Source of the DNA: Pseudomonas synxantha BG33R
GTDB lineage: Bacteria; Pseudomonadota; Gammaproteobacteria; Pseudomonadales; Pseudomonadaceae
Direction: 5' to 3'
Assembly: GCF_000263715.2 (NCBI RefSeq)
Contig: NZ_CM001514.1
Location: 3,661,674 to 3,725,673, forward strand
DNA: 64,000 nt
Below the pieces are notes generated by a model. The model saw only the letters and a program-made list of their open reading frames with translations, ran no database searches and was not told the DNA's origin. Below are positions 26,178 to 34,734 of the stretch, piece by piece (the first letter of the stretch is position 1; the number at the start of each line of letters is the position of its first letter). The translations under genes and the position numbers were made by a program.

Positions 26178-26205
26178 TGTGGGAGGGGGCTTGCTCCCTC
26201 CCACA
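26178..26205 (+). repeat. REP palindrome
   Basis: A near-perfect palindrome: GTGGGAGGGGGCTTGC then TCCCTCCCACA. It is followed by TTTTGGCCTGTGTCGCCTG, a tail that recurs after the REP at 26800-26827. It lies between viscB and the structured leader of the DUF6124-like gene. Confidence 0.85.
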
Positions 26206-26351
26206 TTTTGGCCTGTGTCGCCTGTTCGACATGCATTGTTAAAGGCCAGCAATCCATATCCCTTTAATTTGCAGGACGTTTCCTAGACAATCCTTCGGCC
26301 TTGCGCCTGCTCAATCCACTGGCTAGCCTTCGCTTCGTCGCTGCATATCAG

Positions 26352-26543
26352 CGATCGGGTGTGGAAACCCGGGAATGAGTAGGCGTCATGATCGTATGCA
26401 AACGCTCAATGGCGGCTGTGCGCGGGCAGACTTCGGTCTGACTGGGTCCTACTCCCCGGTTTCCACCCCGCGTATGGCTGCCACCCAATCTGCCGTGTGG
26501 AAACGGCACCGGATGGCGCCCCAACTGAGTAGGAGCTATATCC
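26352..26543 (+). promoter_or_regulatory. Structured leader upstream of the DUF6124-like gene (candidate RNA motif)
   Basis: The 5' stem strand TGGAAACCCGGGAATGAGTA with GG (26362-26383) pairs with CCTACTCCCCGGTTTCCA (26448-26465). Within the enclosed loop is a five-pair hairpin closed by a UUCG tetraloop (CAGACTTCGGTCTG, 26427-26440). A second GTGTGGAAAC block occurs at about 26495-26505. The structure ends about 80 bases before the ATG. UUCG-capped nested stems upstream of a small gene suggest a functional RNA (leader, attenuator or sRNA) rather than random sequence. The rest of the 26206-26543 gap holds no supported gene. Confidence 0.55.
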
Positions 26544-26795
26544 ATGAGCAAAATCGTCCCCGACCCACCCTACCCCGTTTTTGTCGTCCACGAAGACCTG
26601 AGCTTCGAAGACGCAATCGCCAGCATTTCCTCGCTGCTACGCTGCGCCACCACCACAGCAACCGAAACCGCCGAGGGCCTCAAAGGCACCCAACGCGACA
26701 TGGCCTGCTCCACCGCCCACTTGATCGACATGGCCCGCACTCTCGCCGACCGCGCACTGGATTGCCTGCAACCCACACCCCCCAACACCCCATAA
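26544..26795 (+). CDS. Small DUF6124/DUF3077-like protein
   Basis: An 83-residue soluble protein starting MSKIVPDPPYPVFVVHEDLS, with a good RBS (GTAGGAGCTATATCC before the ATG). The core (SFEDAIASISSLLRCATTTA ... GTQRDMACSTAHLIDMARTL) resembles a small family in Pseudomonas often labelled DUF3077 or DUF6124, present in many copies per genome and of unknown function. It is mostly helical by appearance, with no signal peptide or membrane segment. A REP palindrome starts four bases after the stop and could end transcription. The long structured leader suggests post-transcriptional control. Confidence 0.7.
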   Translation: MSKIVPDPPYPVFVVHEDLSFEDAIASISSLLRCATTTATETAEGLKGTQRDMACSTAHLIDMARTLADRALDCLQPTPPNTP

Positions 26796-26799
26796 CTTT

Positions 26800-26827
26800 T
26801 GTGGGAGGGGGCTTGCCCCCTCCCACA
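26800..26827 (+). repeat. REP palindrome just after the DUF6124-like gene
   Basis: A perfect-looking palindrome (GTGGGAGGGGGCTTGC then CCCCTCCCACA) four bases after the stop at 26795. It shares its downstream tail GGCCTGTGTCGCCT with the REP at 26178-26205, so the small gene and its leader are bracketed by two sister REPs. It may serve as a terminator or RNA-stability hairpin. Confidence 0.85.
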
Positions 26828-26996
26828 TTGGCCTGTGTCGCCTCAACGAATGATTACTCATGGCCCGATCTGGCAGATGCACATTCAGTCAACGGACACT
26901 GCCTCAAGTGTCCTTAAGCTCAGATCGAAAGAGTATTTATCAAGCGGTTTTCAGAACCTTATGCTTCGGCTCATTTCGTTGAATATCGAGCCGCTC

Positions 26997-27941
26997 ATGA
27001 CCCTCCGCCACCCGCTTGCCGCTGTATTAGGATTGCTGGTTTTCTCCATCGCCGTGAGTGCCGACGCCCAGGAGACCCTGCGTATCGGCTATCAGAAATC
27101 CTCAACCCTGATCACCCTGCTGAAAACCCGGGGCACCCTGGAAAAAGCCCTCAACGCCAACCACATCGACGTCAGCTGGCATGAGTTTCCCAGCGGCCTG
27201 CCATTGCTCGAAGCATTGAACGTTGGCAACGTGGATATCAGCGCCGACGTCGCCGACACGGTGCCGATCTTCGCCCAGGCAGCCGAGGCCCAGCTCACCT
27301 ACTTTGCCCAGGAAGCGCCCTCACCTGCGGCCCAGGCCATCGTGGTGCGCAAGGACTCGCCGATCCAGCAATTGGCGGACCTCAAAGGCAAGAAAATCGC
27401 GGTGACCAAGGCCGCCGGCGCCCACTATTTACTCATCGCCGCGCTGAACAAGGCCGGCCTGGCGTTCACCGATATCCAGCCGGCGTACCTCTCGCCAGCT
27501 GACGGTCGCGCCGCCTTCGAAAACAACAAGGTGGATGCCTGGGTCACCTGGGAGCCCTTCCTCACCAGCGTGCAGCGGCAACTGCCGACCCGCACCCTGG
27601 CGGACGGTGCCGGGCTTGCCAGCTACAAGCGTTATTACCTGACCGGCACGCCTTACGCCAAGGCCCATCCTGAAGTGCTGAGGGTGGTGTTTGCAGAGCT
27701 GGAAAAAACCGGCCAATGGGTGAAAGCGCATCCGCAGGAGGCGGCAACAGTGCTCGGGCCGTTATGGGGTAACCTGGACGCTGCGACGGTGGAAGCCGCT
27801 AACGCGCACCGCAGCTATCAGGTGCAGCCGGTGACGCTGGAACAGTTGGGTGAGCAGCAGCAAATTGCCGATGCGTTCTTCAAGGCTGGCCTGCTGCCCA
27901 AGGCGGTGGATGCCAGGGCGGTGCAGACCTGGCAACCCTAG
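26997..27941 (+). CDS. SsuA-like sulfonate/taurine ABC substrate-binding protein (orphan)
   Basis: A 314-residue periplasmic binding protein with a signal peptide (MTLRHPLAAVLGLLVFSIAV, cleavage near ADA-QE). The mature part has the SsuA/NrtT/TauA family pattern: LRIGYQKSSTLITLLKTRG, then LLEALNVGNVDISADVADTVP, VRKDSPIQQLADLKGKKIAV and KVDAWVTWEPFL. These proteins deliver alkanesulfonates or related compounds to an ABC importer. No permease, ATPase or monooxygenase lies nearby, so it must work with a transporter elsewhere or has been separated from one. An in-frame upstream extension reaching 26799 lacks a signal peptide at its start, so the ATG at 26997 is preferred. The exact ligand is unknown. 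Confidence 0.85.
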   Translation: MTLRHPLAAVLGLLVFSIAVSADAQETLRIGYQKSSTLITLLKTRGTLEKALNANHIDVSWHEFPSGLPLLEALNVGNVDISADVADTVPIFAQAAEAQLTYFAQEAPSPAAQAIVVRKDSPIQQLADLKGKKIAVTKAAGAHYLLIAALNKAGLAFTDIQPAYLSPADGRAAFENNKVDAWVTWEPFLTSVQRQLPTRTLADGAGLASYKRYYLTGTPYAKAHPEVLRVVFAELEKTGQWVKAHPQEAATVLGPLWGNLDAATVEAANAHRSYQVQPVTLEQLGEQQQIADAFFKAGLLPKAVDARAVQTWQP

Positions 27942-28005
27942 GTAAACAAGGCGTGCCGGAAGTGGTACAAAAGCAGTCCTTGCCACTTTCCTGGAGGCCG
28001 CGGCC

Positions 28006-28137
28006 ATGACGTCCAAGCTCGAACAACTCAAGCAATTCACCACCGTGGTCTGCGACACCGGCGACCTGGAAGCCATCAGCCGTCTGCAGTTTGCGCGGGT
28101 TCAGGAAAAACTGGAAACGCTGCTGGCCGACGCATGA
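28006..28137 (+). pseudogene. tal: Transaldolase remnant: N- and C-terminal ends joined by an in-frame internal deletion
   Basis: A 43-codon frame with a normal RBS (CTGGAGG) and ATG. Residues 1-27 ([20 protein letters not shown]...) match the start of bacterial transaldolase B-type enzymes. Residues 28-43 ([16 protein letters not shown]) match the extreme C-terminus of the same enzyme. The roughly 260 residues between, with the barrel and the Schiff-base lysine, are missing, so it cannot be an enzyme. It ends in ATGA, shared with the start codon of the next gene, so it may now act as a translated leader for that regulator. The comparison is from memory of the family sequence. Confidence 0.75.
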
Positions 28138-29129
28138 CCACTATCAACCCGCTGGGTCAACCCCGCACGCTGGTGTTCCTGGCTTACCCACAGATGGGCT
28201 TGCTCGACCTGACCGGCGCGCAAACGGTGTTCTGGGCCGCGACCAAGGCCATGGCCGAACGCGGTTTGCACGGCTACGTGGTACACAACGCCAGCCTGAC
28301 CGGTGGCCTGATGCCGACCGCCGAAGGCTTGAGCGTCGACACCGTGGCGCTGGCACAACTGGCCCCTGGCGCAATCGATACGCTGGTGGTGCCCGGTGCG
28401 CCCGCCATTGAGCAAGCCATGGCGGATAACACTGCGCTGGTGGACTGGCTGCGCAATGCCTCCGGCCAGGCTCGGCGTACCGCCTCGGTATGCAGCGGCA
28501 CCTTTTTGCTGGCCCAGGCCGGCTTGCTTGAGGGGCGCCGCGCGGCGACGCATTGGGCCATGTGCGAGCTGCTCAGACAACGCTTCCCGAGCATCGAAGT
28601 GGATGTGGATGCGATATTCGTGCAGCAAGGCACGGTATGGACCTCCGCCGGTGTGAGTGCCGGGATCGACCTGGCCCTTGCACTGGTGGAAGCCGATTGC
28701 GGGCGCGAGGTAGCGCTGCAAGTGGCGCGCGAATTGGTGGTGTTCCTCAAGCGCCCCGGCGGCCAGGCGCAGTTCAGCCAGGTGCTGCAAGCGCAAACCG
28801 CCGACAGCGCCGGCTTCGATGCCCTGCACGTGTGGATCAGCGACAACCTGCGCGACAGCGACCTCAGCGTGGAACGCCTGGCTGCGCAAAGCCATATGAG
28901 CCCGCGTAACTTTGCCCGGGTCTATAAACGGAAAACCGGTCGCACCCCGGCCAAGGCCATTGAATTGTTTCGCATCGAAGCGGCGCGGCGGATGCTCGAA
29001 GATTCCCAACGCAGCATCGACCAGATCGCCCGGCTGTGCGGGTTTGGCGACGAAGAGCGTATGCGCTGCACCTTCCATCGGCATCTGGCTATCGCGCCTC
29101 GCGACTACCGCGAGCGCTTTTCTCGCTAG
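28134..29129 (+). CDS. GlxA-family transcriptional regulator (DJ-1/PfpI domain plus AraC HTH)
   Basis: A 331-residue regulator. Residues 12-195 form a DJ-1/PfpI-like sensing domain with the elbow [15 protein letters not shown] (Cys120), a typical GlxA feature. Residues about 228-331 carry two AraC helix-turn-helix motifs ([20 protein letters not shown] and [20 protein letters not shown]). Such proteins usually activate catabolic genes for amine or quaternary-ammonium compounds, but the target cannot be read from the sequence. The start overlaps the stop of the transaldolase remnant (ATGA). The neighbouring binding protein and flavoprotein are possible targets. Confidence 0.88.
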   Translation: MTTINPLGQPRTLVFLAYPQMGLLDLTGAQTVFWAATKAMAERGLHGYVVHNASLTGGLMPTAEGLSVDTVALAQLAPGAIDTLVVPGAPAIEQAMADNTALVDWLRNASGQARRTASVCSGTFLLAQAGLLEGRRAATHWAMCELLRQRFPSIEVDVDAIFVQQGTVWTSAGVSAGIDLALALVEADCGREVALQVARELVVFLKRPGGQAQFSQVLQAQTADSAGFDALHVWISDNLRDSDLSVERLAAQSHMSPRNFARVYKRKTGRTPAKAIELFRIEAARRMLEDSQRSIDQIARLCGFGDEERMRCTFHRHLAIAPRDYRERFSR

Positions 29130-29241
29130 GCCGGTTAAAAGTGGCAGTGATTCAGGGTTATCTGTCCTTTCTGACAAGCAGTACGGCTTTTACAGTGATC
29201 CGGCAATGCCTTGCGGCTTACCTGGTCTCTGGAGCAACCTC

Positions 29242-30441
29242 ATGAAACAACACATTCTCATCATTGGCGCCGGCTTCGGCGGCGTGTGGAGCGCCCTGAG
29301 CGCGGCCCGCCTGCTGGACAAACACGACCGCAACGATGTGCACATCAGCTTGCTCGCCCCGCAGGCGCAACTGCGTATTCGCCCACGTTTTTATGAGCCC
29401 GACGTGCACGCCATGCAGGCGCCGCTCGGCCCGCTGTTGAGCGCAGTGGGCGTGACCTTTGTACAAGGCGCTGCCGACAGCATCGACGCCAACACCAGGC
29501 AAGTGACTTACCGTAACGCAGCGGGCAGCCCGGCCACCCTCAGCTACGACCGCTTGGTGCTTGCTGCCGGCAGCCGCTTGAATCGCCCGGGCATGGACGG
29601 CATCCAGCACGTATTCGACGTGGACCAGATCGAAGACGCCACGCGACTTGAAGCGCATATCAAGGCCCTGAAAAACCTGCCCGACAGCCCGGCCCGCAAC
29701 ACCGTGGTCATCGCCGGCGGTGGTTTTACCGGAATCGAGACCGCCACCGAAATGCCTGCTCGACTGCGCACGGCGCTGGGGGATGCTGCCGATATTCGCG
29801 TGGTGGTGGTGGACCGGGGCCCGCAGATAGCGGCGTCCATGGGGGATGGCATTCGCCCGGCGATCATCGAGGCCAGCCAGGCGCTTGGGCTTGAATGGGT
29901 ACTGAACACCTCGGTCGCCTCGGTGGACGCCGACGGCGTGATTCTGGCAGATGGGCAGCGGATTGCGTCCAGCACCGTGATCTGGACCATTGGTTTTCGC
30001 GCCAACCCGTTGACCGAGCAGATCGATGGCATCTGCGATCCTCAGGGTCGCCTGCACGTGGACGCCACTCTCAGGGTCAAGGGCCAGCCTGCCGTCTACG
30101 CCGCCGGGGACGTGGCCTACGCCGCCACCGACGACCAGGGCAACTTCGCCGCCATGTCCTGCCAGCACGCCATCGCGCTGGGCCGCTACGCCGGTAACAA
30201 CGTCGCCGCCGACTTGATCGGTGTGGCACCAATGGCCTACAGCCAACCCAAATACGTGACCTGTCTCGATCTCGGCGCCTGGGGCGCGGTGTACACCGAA
30301 GGCTGGGACCGCCAGCTTAAGCTGGTGGGCCAGGAAGCCAAGGCGCTCAAGCAACAGATCAACAGCGTGTGGATCTACCCACCCGCGGCGGATCGAGCGG
30401 TGGCGCTGGCGGCGGCGGATCCATTGATTCCGGTGGCGTAA
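29242..30441 (+). CDS. NAD(P)/FAD-dependent oxidoreductase, NDH-2 type
   Basis: A 399-residue flavoprotein with two Rossmann folds. The FAD site is at the N-terminus (HILIIGAGFGGVWSALSAAR), the NAD(P) site near residue 155 (NTVVIAGGGFTGIETATEMP), and the second FAD contact is VYAAGDVAYAATDD near residue 290. The order and spacing fit the pyridine-nucleotide-disulfide family, closest in style to type II NADH dehydrogenases. The C-terminus does not show an obvious amphipathic membrane anchor. RBS GGAG precedes the ATG at 29242. It follows the GlxA-type regulator on the same strand. The physiological electron acceptor is unknown. Confidence 0.82.
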   Translation: MKQHILIIGAGFGGVWSALSAARLLDKHDRNDVHISLLAPQAQLRIRPRFYEPDVHAMQAPLGPLLSAVGVTFVQGAADSIDANTRQVTYRNAAGSPATLSYDRLVLAAGSRLNRPGMDGIQHVFDVDQIEDATRLEAHIKALKNLPDSPARNTVVIAGGGFTGIETATEMPARLRTALGDAADIRVVVVDRGPQIAASMGDGIRPAIIEASQALGLEWVLNTSVASVDADGVILADGQRIASSTVIWTIGFRANPLTEQIDGICDPQGRLHVDATLRVKGQPAVYAAGDVAYAATDDQGNFAAMSCQHAIALGRYAGNNVAADLIGVAPMAYSQPKYVTCLDLGAWGAVYTEGWDRQLKLVGQEAKALKQQINSVWIYPPAADRAVALAAADPLIPVA

Positions 30442-30530
30442 GTGTGGGAGGGGGCTTGCTCCCGATGGCGGTGAGTCAGTCACTGATGTGTTGACTGACA
30501 CTCCCTCATCGGGAGCAAGCCCCCTCCCAT
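30442..30530. repeat. REPIN (paired inverted REPs)
   Basis: GTGTGGGAGGGGGCTTGCTC at the left, its inverse (GGGAGCAAGCCCCCTCCCA) at the right, and the interior GATGGCGGTGAGTCAGTCAC with the mirrored GTTGACTGACACTCC. This is the classic fluorescens-group REPIN. It starts directly after the stop of the flavoprotein gene and lies between convergent genes, where it could act as a bidirectional transcription end. Confidence 0.92.
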
Positions 30531-30565
30531 ATTTAGTCTGTGGTTACCCGCTGGATACTGGTCGA

Positions 30566-31747
30566 TCAGCTCGGCACACCCGTCCCAAACCGCCGAATCG
30601 CCAGGCAATACCCCACCAACGCCAATGCCGCCAGCAGCCCACCCGCCGCGCCGATCCAGGCGAAGCCCAAGTGGCTGCCGACCCAACTGCCCATCAACGC
30701 GCCACCGCCGATGCCGATGTTGTAGATACCGGAGAACATCGCCATGGCCACGTCGGTGGCGTCCGGTGCAAGCACCAGCACTTTGGACTGCATGGCCAGG
30801 CCAAAGCCCATGATCGCCATGCCCCAGAAAATGCTCAACACCACCAGGTAGGATTCAGCGCCGCTCAACGGCAGCATCAGCGCCAGGCACGCGGCGAGGA
30901 TAAACACTGCGCCGATCACGAACAGGTGCGGGTTGAAGCGGTGCACCAGGCTGAACAACAACGAGCCGATAATGCCGGCCCCCCCGAACACCAAGAGGAT
31001 TAACGTCACCGCACTGCCCCCCAGCCCGGCGACGCCTTCGACGAAGGGCTCGATATAGCTGTAGGCGGTAAATTGCGCGGTGACGGTCATCGCGGTCAGC
31101 ACGTAGAGCGCCACCAGTGCCGGGCGCTTGAACAGCAGCGGCAGGCTACGCAGGGAGCCGGAGTTCTGGCTCGGCAACAGCGGCAAGGTGCGCGCCAGCC
31201 AGAACACCAGGGCCGCGGCGAACGCGGCGATCACCAGGAAGGTAGTGCGCCAGCCCATGGCCTCGCCGAGCAGGCGCCCCAAGGGAATGCCGAGCACCAT
31301 CGCCAGGGACGTGCCCGTGGCCAACAGGCCAAGGGCCTGCACCTGCTTGCCTTCGGGCGCCAATCTTACGGCCAGCGAGGCGGTGATCGACCAGAACAGC
31401 GCGTGGGCCAAGGCAATGCCGACACGACTGACCATCAGCAGGCCGAAGCTGGTGGCGACGCTAGAGAGAATATGGCTGGCGATAAACAGGCCGAACAGTA
31501 CGATCAGCAGCTTGCGCCGTTCGACGTTGCGGGTCAGCAGCATCACCGGCAGCGAGGTCAGGGACACGATCCACGCATAGATGGTGAGCATCAGACCGAC
31601 GCTGGCCACGGGCATGTCGAAGCTGGCGCCAATGGCGCTGAGCAGCCCCACAGGGACGAATTCGGTGGTATTGAACACAAACGCGGCCAGCGCCAGGGCG
31701 ATGACCGGTTGCCAATTGGCTTGGGGGGTTGCGGCTGAAAGGCTCAT
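30566..31747 (-). CDS. MFS exporter, sugar-efflux (SotB/YdeA) type
   Basis: A 393-residue inner-membrane transporter with 12 predicted helices. The N-terminal block ([20 protein letters not shown]) is the signature of the SotB/YdeA/AraJ drug and sugar efflux group within the DHA1 family. [20 protein letters not shown] is the A-type loop and helix after TM2, and [18 protein letters not shown] the TM5 motif C region. These proteins export arabinose, IPTG-like sugars or drugs using the proton gradient. I chose the ATG at 31747; an in-frame TTG at 31777 would add ten polar residues. The gene ends against the REPIN. Confidence 0.85.
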   Translation of the reverse strand: MSLSAATPQANWQPVIALALAAFVFNTTEFVPVGLLSAIGASFDMPVASVGLMLTIYAWIVSLTSLPVMLLTRNVERRKLLIVLFGLFIASHILSSVATSFGLLMVSRVGIALAHALFWSITASLAVRLAPEGKQVQALGLLATGTSLAMVLGIPLGRLLGEAMGWRTTFLVIAAFAAALVFWLARTLPLLPSQNSGSLRSLPLLFKRPALVALYVLTAMTVTAQFTAYSYIEPFVEGVAGLGGSAVTLILLVFGGAGIIGSLLFSLVHRFNPHLFVIGAVFILAACLALMLPLSGAESYLVVLSIFWGMAIMGFGLAMQSKVLVLAPDATDVAMAMFSGIYNIGIGGGALMGSWVGSHLGFAWIGAAGGLLAALALVGYCLAIRRFGTGVPS

Positions 31748-31859
31748 TGACGGGCGGGGTACTCTGGCGATGATCAAGCGGCCACCCAGGACAAGCGCCG
31801 CCGCCGAGCATTCTATAGGTTTCTCGCGCGGCTGTTGATGCGGATCGTCGCCCGATGGC

Positions 31860-32222
31860 TTATGGCGACGTCATGGTAATGATGTAGTTGCCGGACTCAA
31901 TGGGCTTGCCGGCGGTGTCTACCAGCAGATAGCGCTGGTCGTAATAGCGCCCCTCGCCGCTGTCTGCCACCAGCTGCACATGGGCCGCGTTGACGCTGGC
32001 CACCGGCGCCACATGGCGCACCTCGAAGCGGCTGCCGCGACTCACTCTGGCACAGCCGCGCAGTTCCATCACCGACCCGCTGCGCGCATTTGTCGCACAC
32101 CCCGGCTCGACGATGGCGCCAGTGAACCTGATGGTGCCCTGCCCGACTGTCTGCGCCGCGCCGCAGGTGCTTGCCCACAGGCAAAGAAGGCCTGTCACTA
32201 CCGCAAATCGACGAACGTTCAT
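31860..32222 (-). CDS. Type 1 fimbrial-like periplasmic protein
   Basis: A 120-residue secreted protein. It has a signal peptide ([18 protein letters not shown], cleavage near GAA-QT) and then [15 protein letters not shown], the typical first strand and first cysteine of type 1 pilin subunits. A second cysteine (RGCARVS) could form the conserved disulfide, and the C-terminus ([11 protein letters not shown]) resembles the final beta strand. It is shorter than normal pilins (about 150-180 residues) and has no chaperone or usher next to it. RBS AAGGAG lies upstream. It could be a minor subunit or a stand-alone pilin-like protein. Confidence 0.65.
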   Translation of the reverse strand: MNVRRFAVVTGLLCLWASTCGAAQTVGQGTIRFTGAIVEPGCATNARSGSVMELRGCARVSRGSRFEVRHVAPVASVNAAHVQLVADSGEGRYYDQRYLLVDTAGKPIESGNYIITMTSP

Positions 32223-32308
32223 GCCGAGACTCCTTCTTGGGTTAGTAAGAAGTTAGTCGTCGGCGCAGCGGTTAACTTGAGCTTATTTGTCTGGGAATGA
32301 GAGGTGCA

Positions 32309-33307
32309 TCACGGATCCACCTGCCCCATCAACTCGGGGATGCTTTCCGGGCGCTGGGCATATCGCTGAGCCAGCGCCGCGCACACCATCAGTTGGATCT
32401 GGTGAAACAGCATCAACGGTAAAATCAGCACGCCCATGCTCGCCCCGGCGAACAGCACCTGCGCCATCGGCACGCCGGTCGCCAGGCTTTTCTTGGAGCC
32501 GCAGAACAGGATGGTGATGCGGTCTTCCTGGCTGAAACCGAATGCCTTACCCAACAACGCGGACGCTACCAGCACCAACGCGAGCAATACGCAGCAGGCA
32601 ACTACCAGACCGCCCAGTTGCCACAGCGGGATCTGATGCCAGATGCCCTCATTGACCGCTTCGCTGAATGCGCCGTAGACCACCAGCAGGATCGAGCCCT
32701 GGTCGACAAATTTCAGCCAGGCTTTGTTGCGCCCGACCCAGTCGCCGATCCAGCGGCGGGCGATTTGCCCGGCAATGAATGGCAGCAGCAACTGCACGCT
32801 GATCTTCAGGATCGCGTCGACGGTGGAGCCGCCATCGCCGTGTACGTTCAGCAGCAGCGCCACCAGCAGCGGGGTCAGGAAGATACCGAACAGGCTGGAA
32901 GCCGCCGCACTGCAAATCGCCGCCGGGATATTGCCGCGGGCCAGGGACGTGAAGGCAATCGCCGATTGCACAGTGGCCGGCAACGCGCACAGATAGAGCA
33001 TGCCCATGTACAGCTCGGTGCCGATCAGCGGCGACAGCACCGGCTTGAGCGCCAGGCCCAGCAGCGGAAACAGCACAAAGGTCAGGCTGAACACCAGCAG
33101 GTGCAGGCGCCAGTGACCTGCACCGGCAACGATGGCCTGGCGCGACAGCTTGGCGCCGTGCAGGAAAAACAGCAACGCGATGGCCAGGTTGGTCACCCAG
33201 CCGAACGCCACGGCGGTCTGGCCGCTGGCCGGTAGCAGGGAGGCAAGGATCACCGTGGCGATCAGGGTCAGGGTGAAGTTGTCGGGCAGAAAGCGCGGGC
33301 GGGTCAT
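32309..33307 (-). CDS. Bile acid:sodium symporter (BASS/YfeH-like) family transporter
   Basis: A 332-residue membrane protein with about ten helices, of the SBF-like CPA transporter group (PF13593, E. coli YfeH-like). Diagnostic stretches are ALLFFLHGAKLSRQAIVAG in the first half and FCGSKKSLATGVPMAQVLFA in the second, the polar breaks that line the substrate path in this fold. The substrate is not known for this subgroup. RBS GGAAG lies upstream. An AraC-type regulator is divergently encoded 85 bases away and may control it. Confidence 0.85.
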   Translation of the reverse strand: MTRPRFLPDNFTLTLIATVILASLLPASGQTAVAFGWVTNLAIALLFFLHGAKLSRQAIVAGAGHWRLHLLVFSLTFVLFPLLGLALKPVLSPLIGTELYMGMLYLCALPATVQSAIAFTSLARGNIPAAICSAAASSLFGIFLTPLLVALLLNVHGDGGSTVDAILKISVQLLLPFIAGQIARRWIGDWVGRNKAWLKFVDQGSILLVVYGAFSEAVNEGIWHQIPLWQLGGLVVACCVLLALVLVASALLGKAFGFSQEDRITILFCGSKKSLATGVPMAQVLFAGASMGVLILPLMLFHQIQLMVCAALAQRYAQRPESIPELMGQVDP

Positions 33308-33392
33308 AAGCAGATCTTCCAGGGGTTGCCAAGAGCGTCCCGGCGACTCTAACGTAACGATCCTTTACCGACTAACGCCAATGAGCCAGTAA

Positions 33393-34181
33393 ATGCCGCC
33401 AAAAGGACATGAAAAAACCGTGCGCCGCAGTGTGCCCGGGCTTTCCAGCCTGCCACGGCCGGTTTATGGGCGTACCGAGTCCTTGCCCAACCGGGCGCTG
33501 ACAAGACGGCACAGCCACCCGTGGGTGCAGTTGTCCTACGCGATTTCCGGGGTGCTGGAGATCCACACCAGCGTCGGCCGTTTCGTCGCGCCCCCGCAGC
33601 GCGCCGTCTGGATTCCGGCAGGCATGCCCCATCGGGTGTTCAGTTCGCCCCATACCGAAATGCGCAGCTTGTACCTCGATTGCAGCGTCACTGCCTGGGC
33701 GGCCGAACGGTGTCAGGTGCTGGAGGTGAGCAGTTTGTTGCGCGAGTTGATCCGTAATTTCAGCCAGGTGCCGGTGGAATATGCCGAAGATGGGCCGGAT
33801 GGGCGCCTGGCCCAGGTGCTGCTCGACCAACTCGCCGCCGCGCCCCAGGTGGATTTGATGCTGCCGCTGCCTCACGACCCACGGCTGCGGCAGATTTACC
33901 GCAGCTTGAACCTGCACCCCGAGCAGCAGACCACCTTGGGCGAGTGGAGCCGCAAACTGGGGGTCAGCGAAAAGACCCTGAGTCGGGTGTTCCTGAGTGA
34001 CACCGGGCTGACGTTTCGCGCATGGCGCCAGCGCCTGCGACTGCTAAGCGCCCTGCCCGCCCTGGAACAAGGCGAGCGGGTGACGGATGTGGCATTGGGG
34101 TGTGGCTATGAATCGACCTCAGCGTTTATCAATGCATTTCGTCAGCAGTTCGATTCCACCCCCGGTGAGTTCTTCCGCTAA
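33393..34181 (+). CDS. AraC-family transcriptional regulator with cupin sensor
   Basis: A 262-residue regulator. Residues about 30-110 form a cupin-like sensing domain (RRHSHPWVQLSYAISGVLEI, then PPQRAVWIPAGMPHRV). Residues about 165-262 carry the AraC DNA-binding domain (TLGEWSRKLGVSEKTLSRVF and RVTDVALGCGYESTSAFINA, ending FRQQFDSTPGEFFR). The WIPAGMPH pattern is common in regulators next to efflux or metal-export genes. It is divergent from the BASS transporter and probably acts on it. The first ATG has a poor RBS; a GTG at 33420, with AAAGGA upstream, is an alternative start. Confidence 0.85.
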   Translation: MPPKGHEKTVRRSVPGLSSLPRPVYGRTESLPNRALTRRHSHPWVQLSYAISGVLEIHTSVGRFVAPPQRAVWIPAGMPHRVFSSPHTEMRSLYLDCSVTAWAAERCQVLEVSSLLRELIRNFSQVPVEYAEDGPDGRLAQVLLDQLAAAPQVDLMLPLPHDPRLRQIYRSLNLHPEQQTTLGEWSRKLGVSEKTLSRVFLSDTGLTFRAWRQRLRLLSALPALEQGERVTDVALGCGYESTSAFINAFRQQFDSTPGEFFR

Positions 34182-34273
34182 CCCTCCCACGACGCAAATA
34201 ATCCCCAAACCCACGCTCGGCTGGTATTGTGCCGCGCTTTGAAACACAGCAACCGACTGCGAGGAAATGGACG

Positions 34274-34705
34274 TTGAACACTGACGAAAAAATGACCGGG
34301 GACCTGTTCGAGGTCGATAAGCGCCTGTCACTCAAGCCCGTGGTGGACTTCAACGCCTACCTGCGCATCGCCTTCGGCGATGGCCCTTGCACGTGCGTGC
34401 GTTGCGCTGCCAGTGGCTGTGACGAAAGCGGCTATGAGTTCCAGCACGCCTTCACTTTCGACGCCAAGCCAGTGCATCGCCGTTTCGCTTCGACGGCGGG
34501 CAGCGATGTGTTGATGGCGTTGAAAAAGGCATGGCTGTCGTACACCAAGGCCGAGTTGGCGCTCAGTGGCGTGCTGGTGCTGGACACGGTCAAGGAGTTT
34601 GTCGAGCCGCAGTTGCACAAGCGCCTGGCGCCGTTGTTCATGGCCAGTGGCTTGGTCAAGGATGTGGACGGCGAGTTGCGTATTCAGCCGCAAGCCATGG
34701 CCTGA
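34274..34705 (+). CDS. Conserved hypothetical protein with Cys cluster
   Basis: A 143-residue soluble protein of no family I recognise. It contains CTCVRCAASGCDESG (Cys residues about 42-51), a CxCxxC-x(4)-C spacing that could bind a metal. The rest (FTFDAKPVHRRFASTAGSDV, then a helical SYTKAELALSGVLVLDTVKE) shows no signal peptide or membrane helix. The start is uncertain: I chose the TTG at 34274 because GAGGAAA lies seven bases upstream; an ATG at 34292 would lose six residues. It stands alone between a regulator and a convergent operon. Confidence 0.6.
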   Translation: MNTDEKMTGDLFEVDKRLSLKPVVDFNAYLRIAFGDGPCTCVRCAASGCDESGYEFQHAFTFDAKPVHRRFASTAGSDVLMALKKAWLSYTKAELALSGVLVLDTVKEFVEPQLHKRLAPLFMASGLVKDVDGELRIQPQAMA

Positions 34706-34734
34706 CATATCAAAATGCGCCTGTGCGCAGCCCA

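Noticed and set aside
28101..29177. A 358-codon minus-strand frame opposite the GlxA-type regulator
   Set aside because: The plus-strand frame has complete DJ-1/PfpI and AraC motifs; the reverse frame is a shadow.
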